DNA of 10,730 nt from Propionibacteriaceae bacterium (GTDB lineage: Bacteria > Actinomycetota > Actinomycetes > Propionibacteriales > Propionibacteriaceae): the NCBI GenBank assembly GCA_021323255.1, contig JAJTCL010000064.1:1-10730 (forward strand). Direction: 5' to 3'. The notes below the pieces were generated by a model, which ran no database searches, had not been told where the DNA came from, and saw nothing but the letters and a program-made list of their open reading frames with translations. The position numbers and the translations under genes are program-made. Within the stretch, counting starts at the first letter, position 1; each line of letters opens with the position of its first letter. Positions 8,930 to 10,730 of the stretch are shown here, in pieces.

Positions 8930-10305
8930 TGGCACTGAGCGTCCTGGACATGTTTACCGTCGGCATCGGCCCCTCGTCGTCCCACACAGTCGGGCCGATG
9001 CGCGCCGCTGGCTTGTTCACCGATGGACTACGGGACGCTGGGCTGCTTGATGACGTGGAGCGTGTCCAAACGGAGCTATTCGGGTCGCTTGGCGCAACCG
9101 GACACGGCCACGGCTCAGACAAGGCCGTCATCCTCGGCCTGCAAGGCAACCGGCCGGAGACCGTGGACATCGACACCGCTAATCAGCAAGTAGCGCGAGC
9201 CGCATCCTCCGGCAAACTTGTCCTCGCCGGTGGTCGTTCCATCGACTTCTCTCGACGCGACGATGTCACCATGCACCGACGGCGGAGCCTGCCTGCGCAC
9301 CCCAACGGCATGATCTTCCGAGCTTTCGGTGCCGGTGGGTCCGTCCTGCGTGAAAGCACCTATTACTCCGTCGGTGGTGGTTTTGTCGTCGACGAACACG
9401 CAGTCGGCGTCGATCGGATCGTGGAAGACGACACACCTGTGCGGCATCCGTTCACCACTGGTGCGCAGCTGTTGGAGATCTGTCGCCGCGAAGGCTTGAG
9501 CATTAGCGAGATCATGCTCGCCAACGAACTTTCATGGCGGACGGAGGATGCGCTACGCGCTGAGCTGCTGCACATCTGGGCGGTCATGAAGGAATGTGTC
9601 CACAAAGGCTGCACTCGTACCGAGACGGTCCTTCCCGGCGGTTTACGAGTGCCGAGGCGTGCCCCGAAACTGTTGGCCGATCTCGAGGCCACCCATGACG
9701 AGTCCGATCCGATGGGTGCGATGGATTGGGTCAACCTCTTCGCCTTGGCCGTCAACGAGGAGAACGCTTCCGGGGGGCGCATTGTCACGGCCCCGACCAA
9801 TGGTGCCGCAGGCATCATCCCGGCCGTGTTGCACTATTACGAGAAGTTCATCGCCGGTGCGAACGACGACGGCGTGGTCCGCTTCCTGCTGACCGCTGCG
9901 GCCATAGGGATCTTGTTCAAGGAGAATGCGTCCATCTCCGGGGCCGAGGTCGGGTGCCAGGGAGAGGTCGGATCAGCCTGTGCAATGGCGGCCGGCGGGC
10001 TGTGTGAGGTTCTCGGGGGAACGCCTGAGCAGGTGGAGAATGCCGCGGAGATCGGCATCGAGCACAATCTGGGCCTCACCTGCGATCCTGTCGGCGGCCT
10101 GGTGCAGATCCCTTGCATTGAACGGAACGCCATGGCCAGCAACAAGGCCATCAATGCGGCACGTATCTCGCTGCGCGGCGACGGCAGCCATAAGGTCTCG
10201 TTGGACAAGGCGATCAAGACGATGCGCGAGACCGGCGCTGACATGAAGATCAAGTACAAGGAAACATCACGCGGCGGCCTTGCCGTCAACGTCATCGAGT
10301 GCTGA
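8929..10305 (+). CDS. sdaA: L-serine dehydratase (iron-sulfur, single-chain)
   Basis: Cytoplasmic [4Fe-4S] enzyme that deaminates L-serine to pyruvate and ammonia. It has 458 residues. The N-terminal beta domain begins with the signature VGIGPSSSHTVGPM at about 10-23, and the alpha catalytic domain covers about 180-458. Cluster cysteines Cys343 (in GAEVGCQGEVG), Cys385 and Cys396 (LGLTCDPVGGLVQIPC) are present. The last residue is Cys458, the tail cysteine that in the Legionella type 2 enzyme folds back to ligate the free iron. The ATG at 8929 overlaps the soxG stop as TGATG with GGAG 8 nt upstream. An in-frame start at 8815 would add 38 residues translated from within soxG and is rejected. 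Inside the sox operon it drains serine made by GlyA, completing sarcosine to pyruvate. Confidence 0.96.
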   Translation: MALSVLDMFTVGIGPSSSHTVGPMRAAGLFTDGLRDAGLLDDVERVQTELFGSLGATGHGHGSDKAVILGLQGNRPETVDIDTANQQVARAASSGKLVLAGGRSIDFSRRDDVTMHRRRSLPAHPNGMIFRAFGAGGSVLRESTYYSVGGGFVVDEHAVGVDRIVEDDTPVRHPFTTGAQLLEICRREGLSISEIMLANELSWRTEDALRAELLHIWAVMKECVHKGCTRTETVLPGGLRVPRRAPKLLADLEATHDESDPMGAMDWVNLFALAVNEENASGGRIVTAPTNGAAGIIPAVLHYYEKFIAGANDDGVVRFLLTAAAIGILFKENASISGAEVGCQGEVGSACAMAAGGLCEVLGGTPEQVENAAEIGIEHNLGLTCDPVGGLVQIPCIERNAMASNKAINAARISLRGDGSHKVSLDKAIKTMRETGADMKIKYKETSRGGLAVNVIEC

Positions 10306-10306
10306 C

Positions 10307-10320
10307 GGCGCGGTCGCGCC
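10307..10320 (+). terminator. GC hairpin after sdaA (weak terminator or processing signal)
   Basis: GGCGCG and CGCGCC are perfect complements around GT, beginning two bases after the sdaA stop. With a realistic loop the stem is about 5 bp, all G-C. No T-run follows, so it is not a clear intrinsic terminator. Partial attenuation before the next gene, or no function, are both possible. Confidence 0.25.
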
Positions 10321-10358
10321 CTGACTTCGCGGCTCAGATCAGACAATGAGGCGAGACG

Positions 10359-10364
10359 AAGGAG
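10359..10364 (+). promoter_or_regulatory. Ribosome binding site deciding a TTG start
   Basis: AAGGAG is followed after 6 nt by TTG (10371) and after 9 nt by a second TTG (10374). The first in-frame ATG (10386) is 21 nt away, too far for this site. This favours a TTG start for the downstream dehydrogenase. Confidence 0.55.
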
Positions 10365-10370
10365 TCATTC

Positions 10371-10730
10371 TTGTTGCCGGACACGATGGCTGCCGTGCTC
10401 CTTAGCGGTCACGGCGGATTAGAGAAACTTGATTACCGAACCGATGTGCCAGTTCCGCGCCCGGCGAAGGGCGAGGTATTGATCCGAGTCACGGCCGCCG
10501 GCATCAATAACACCGATGTCAACACGCGCATCGGATGGTACTCAAAAGTTGTCCACTCAGAGACCGCCGACGGTGGCGCCGCCGGGTTCGACACCGTGGA
10601 CCAGTCAGACGCCTCGTGGTCGGGCGAACCCCTTCGGTTCCCGCGAATCCAAGGTGCTGACGTGTGCGGTCATATTGTCGACGTTGGCCAGGATGTCTCC
10701 CGCGAACGAATCGGCGAGCGAGTTCTCGTC
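10371..10730 (+). CDS. Medium-chain dehydrogenase/reductase, quinone-oxidoreductase-like (N-terminal part)
   Basis: The first 120 codons of a GroES-like MDR-family oxidoreductase, cut by the right edge; such proteins are usually 330-380 residues. Visible features are the start GHGGLEKLDYRTDVPVPRP, the strand GEVLIRVTAAGINNTDVNTR at about 36-55, and FPRIQGADVCGHIVDVG with IGERVLV just before the edge. The position where zinc alcohol dehydrogenases have the catalytic cysteine (CGVCHTD-type) reads AGINNTDVN here, so a catalytic zinc is not expected. An acidic, glycine-rich insert of about 30 residues lies before FPRIQGAD. The start is probably TTG. It follows sdaA after 65 nt on the same strand and may belong to the operon. 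The cofactor is probably NADP(H); the substrate is unknown. It does not look like a mycothiol- or glutathione-dependent formaldehyde dehydrogenase. Confidence 0.82.
   Translation, partial: MLPDTMAAVLLSGHGGLEKLDYRTDVPVPRPAKGEVLIRVTAAGINNTDVNTRIGWYSKVVHSETADGGAAGFDTVDQSDASWSGEPLRFPRIQGADVCGHIVDVGQDVSRERIGERVLV

Overview
The window reads as chromosomal DNA of a high-GC actinobacterium, probably of the Mycobacterium/Rhodococcus/Gordonia kind. The support is the high GC, frequent GTG/TTG starts, a KatG very close to the mycobacterial enzyme, and the actinobacterial gene order glyA-soxBDAG. The genus cannot be fixed from sequence reading alone.

Layout. Positions 1-1712 (minus) hold most of katG, a catalase-peroxidase whose C-terminus runs off the left edge. 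Positions 1781-2458 (minus) encode a GntR/FCD-type regulator, 68 bp upstream of katG on the same strand. Positions about 2459-2570 form a divergent control region with a sigma70-like promoter and several inverted repeats. Positions 2571-10305 (plus) form a tight operon: glyA (serine hydroxymethyltransferase), soxB, soxD, soxA and soxG (the four subunits of heterotetrameric sarcosine oxidase), and sdaA (iron-sulfur L-serine dehydratase). Its junctions are overlapping start/stop codons or gaps of at most 12 nt. From 10371 to the right edge is the N-terminal part of a zinc-independent-looking medium-chain dehydrogenase/reductase, read from a TTG start.

How the genes work together. SoxBDAG oxidises sarcosine to glycine, H2O2 and 5,10-methylene-tetrahydrofolate. 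GlyA joins that glycine and one-carbon unit into serine. SdaA deaminates serine to pyruvate and ammonia. The operon therefore turns sarcosine into central carbon and nitrogen with no net loss of the one-carbon unit. KatG on the other side of the regulator could remove the H2O2. The GntR protein is the obvious candidate for controlling both arms, but its ligand and sites are inferred.

Every family here is known, and I did not find a wholly new system. The less ordinary points are the placement of katG behind the regulator rather than next to furA, the closure of the pathway by sdaA inside the sox operon, and the repeat-rich control region.
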